A DNA stretch of 64,000 nt from Halosaccharopolyspora lacisalsi (GTDB lineage Bacteria; Actinomycetota; Actinomycetes; Mycobacteriales; Pseudonocardiaceae): positions 186,001 to 250,000 of the forward strand of contig NZ_JACGWZ010000005.1 of assembly GCF_014137975.1 (NCBI RefSeq). Reading direction: 5' to 3'. Below the pieces are notes generated by a model, which saw only the letters and a list, made by a program, of their open reading frames with translations, did not search any database and was not told where the DNA came from. How positions within the stretch are numbered: the stretch's first letter is position 1; every line of letters starts with the position of its first letter. Below, piece after piece: positions 63,110 to 64,000 of the stretch. A program made the translations under genes and the position numbers.

Positions 63110-64000
63110 CTACCGCGATTCGTCCTCGGGGTGCCGACGCAGGAGTACCGAACTGACGGTGGACCCGTCGTGGTCCTCGACCGTCGCCCGCCAGGAGCCG
63201 ATCGCGAGGTCCTCTCCGGGATCGGGAACGCGGCCCGCCGTCTCGGTGAGGTAGCCGCCCAGGGTGGCCTCCCGGTGTTCGGCCACGTCGAGGTCGAGCT
63301 TGGTGCGAACCGCTTCGAGGGGCGCCGTGCCGGGGACGCGAACCGAGCCGTCGGACAACCGTTCGACGTCGCGTTGCTGTTCGGTGTCGTACTCGTCGCG
63401 GATGTCGCCGACGATCTGTTCGAGGATGTCCTCCAGGGTGAGGATGCCGACCGCGGTGCCGTGCTCGTTGTCCAGCAGGGCCATGTGCTGGCGCTGTTGT
63501 CGCAGTTCGGTGAGCAGCTCGTCGAGCAGCACGACCTCCGAGGTCCGAAAGATCGGGGTGGCCAGCTCGGAGAGCTCCGGGGGAGCGTCGTCGATCAGCG
63601 AACCGAGCAGGGACTGGACGTGGACGAAACCAGTGGCGGTGTCCAGGTCACCGGCGGGCTCGCACAACGGCAGCCGGGTGTGGCCGCTGCTCACGGCCGT
63701 GCGCGCGGCTTCGGTGAGCGGTTGCTCGGCGGTCAGTGTGCGAATCCGTGGGCGCGGAACCATCACCTCCCGCGCGCGGCGGTCGCCGAAGGAGAACACC
63801 CCTTCGGCGAAGACCCGCTCCTCGGGGTCGAGGATGCCCTCGCGTTCGCTCTGCCCGATCAGGGTGCGCAGCTCGGCCTCGGTGTGTGGCGAGTGACCGG
63901 CCTCGCTGGCCGGAGGGATTCCGAAGGGCTTGAGCACGGCGTTGCCCATGAGGTTGAGCAGGTCCACGACCGGCTTGGTCAGCAGGTAGATCACGCGCAT
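63110..64000 (-). CDS. CNNM/CorC-type CBS-domain membrane protein, N-terminus off the edge
   Basis: The visible 296 residues cover the cytoplasmic part of a hemolysin C/CNNM family transporter: GILDPEERVFAEGVFSFGDRRAREVMVPRPRI (first CBS motif), FVHVQSLLGSL, GTAVGILTLEDILEQIVGDIRDEYD (second CBS motif) and the C-terminal CorC_HlyC domain (VPGTAPLEAVRTKLDLDV, GGYL, VEDHDG). The N-terminal DUF21 membrane domain should lie beyond 64000, so the ATG at the edge is internal. Family members move Mg2+/Co2+ or affect metal efflux. Confidence 0.92.
   Translation of the reverse strand: MRVIYLLTKPVVDLLNLMGNAVLKPFGIPPASEAGHSPHTEAELRTLIGQSEREGILDPEERVFAEGVFSFGDRRAREVMVPRPRIRTLTAEQPLTEAARTAVSSGHTRLPLCEPAGDLDTATGFVHVQSLLGSLIDDAPPELSELATPIFRTSEVVLLDELLTELRQQRQHMALLDNEHGTAVGILTLEDILEQIVGDIRDEYDTEQQRDVERLSDGSVRVPGTAPLEAVRTKLDLDVAEHREATLGGYLTETAGRVPDPGEDLAIGSWRATVEDHDGSTVSSVLLRRHPEDESR

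Overview
The window is high-GC DNA (roughly 70 % by eye) with dense gene packing, GTG/TTG starts, ATGA and TGATG stop-start overlaps and several probable leaderless genes. An Scr1-type XRE/DUF397 pair, DUF5313, DUF1707 and DUF2267 proteins and a mycobacterial-type split transketolase point to an actinomycete, most likely Pseudonocardiales (Saccharopolyspora/Actinopolyspora type). That assignment comes from gene content, not from a marker gene. I saw no rRNA, tRNA, CRISPR array or complete transposon.

Layout. 0-3.5 kb is a decaying stretch: an ABC exporter with two frameshifts, fused by deletion to a glycoside hydrolase family 3 remnant, then a frameshifted SDR. 3.6-6.5 kb is a beta-lactamase module (lipoprotein class A enzyme, divergent LysR regulator, second SxxK/SDN/KTG protein), matching the blaL-blaA-blaB arrangement known from Streptomyces cacaoi. 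A cold-shock gene with a textbook terminator follows. 7.1-12.1 kb is a LysR-controlled cassette: a metal-free M24-type hydrolase, a metabolite/H+ symporter and a DadA-like oxidase. 12.2-13.7 kb is an Scr1/DUF397 locus with palindromic operators and two divergent micro-ORFs. 13.9-17.6 kb holds an FAD monooxygenase and a DHA2 efflux pump bracketed by about 105-bp direct repeats, then a RibD/DHFR-fold reductase. 18-20.7 kb is a reactive-sulfur operon (CstR-like repressor, broken rhodanese, MBL-rhodanese persulfide enzyme, rhodanese-DUF2892) with two CstR-type operators. 21.4-22.6 kb has vapBC and a candidate Cys-rich small peptide plus a small membrane protein.

22.9-30.3 kb carries a TetR regulator, DUF3500, a class V aminotransferase, D-tartrate-dehydratase-like enolase, a P450, a STAS protein and a split Hsp20. 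30.4-42.6 kb is the main metabolic island. An IclR regulator and its operator precede an alcohol dehydrogenase, an L-rhamnonate-dehydratase-like enolase and an FAH-family hydrolase. After three unrelated genes come a GntR regulator, an 18-bp perfect palindrome, a split transketolase, a TIM-barrel isomerase, an SDR and a GntP permease. Together they look like uptake and oxidative breakdown of an acidic or deoxy sugar. No substrate can be named from sequence alone.

42.5-48.8 kb has an AcoR/MimR-like activator, an orphan MIP18-family gene, a TlpA-like lipoprotein, a DUF5313 protein, an LLM flavin oxidoreductase and an MpaB-type oxygenase. 48.9-51.9 kb is a minus-strand detoxification group (dienelactone hydrolase, NmrA-like protein, zinc alcohol dehydrogenase). 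52.1-57 kb holds small stress-type proteins and remnants. 57-64 kb has a GNAT, HAD phosphatase, glutathionyl-hydroquinone-reductase-like protein, an ABC transporter pair and a CorC/CNNM protein cut by the window edge.

Seven genes are frameshifted or truncated. Some may be sequencing indels (the Hsp20 break lies in a C run), but the ABC-GH3 fusion and the GMC remnant are better explained as real decay.
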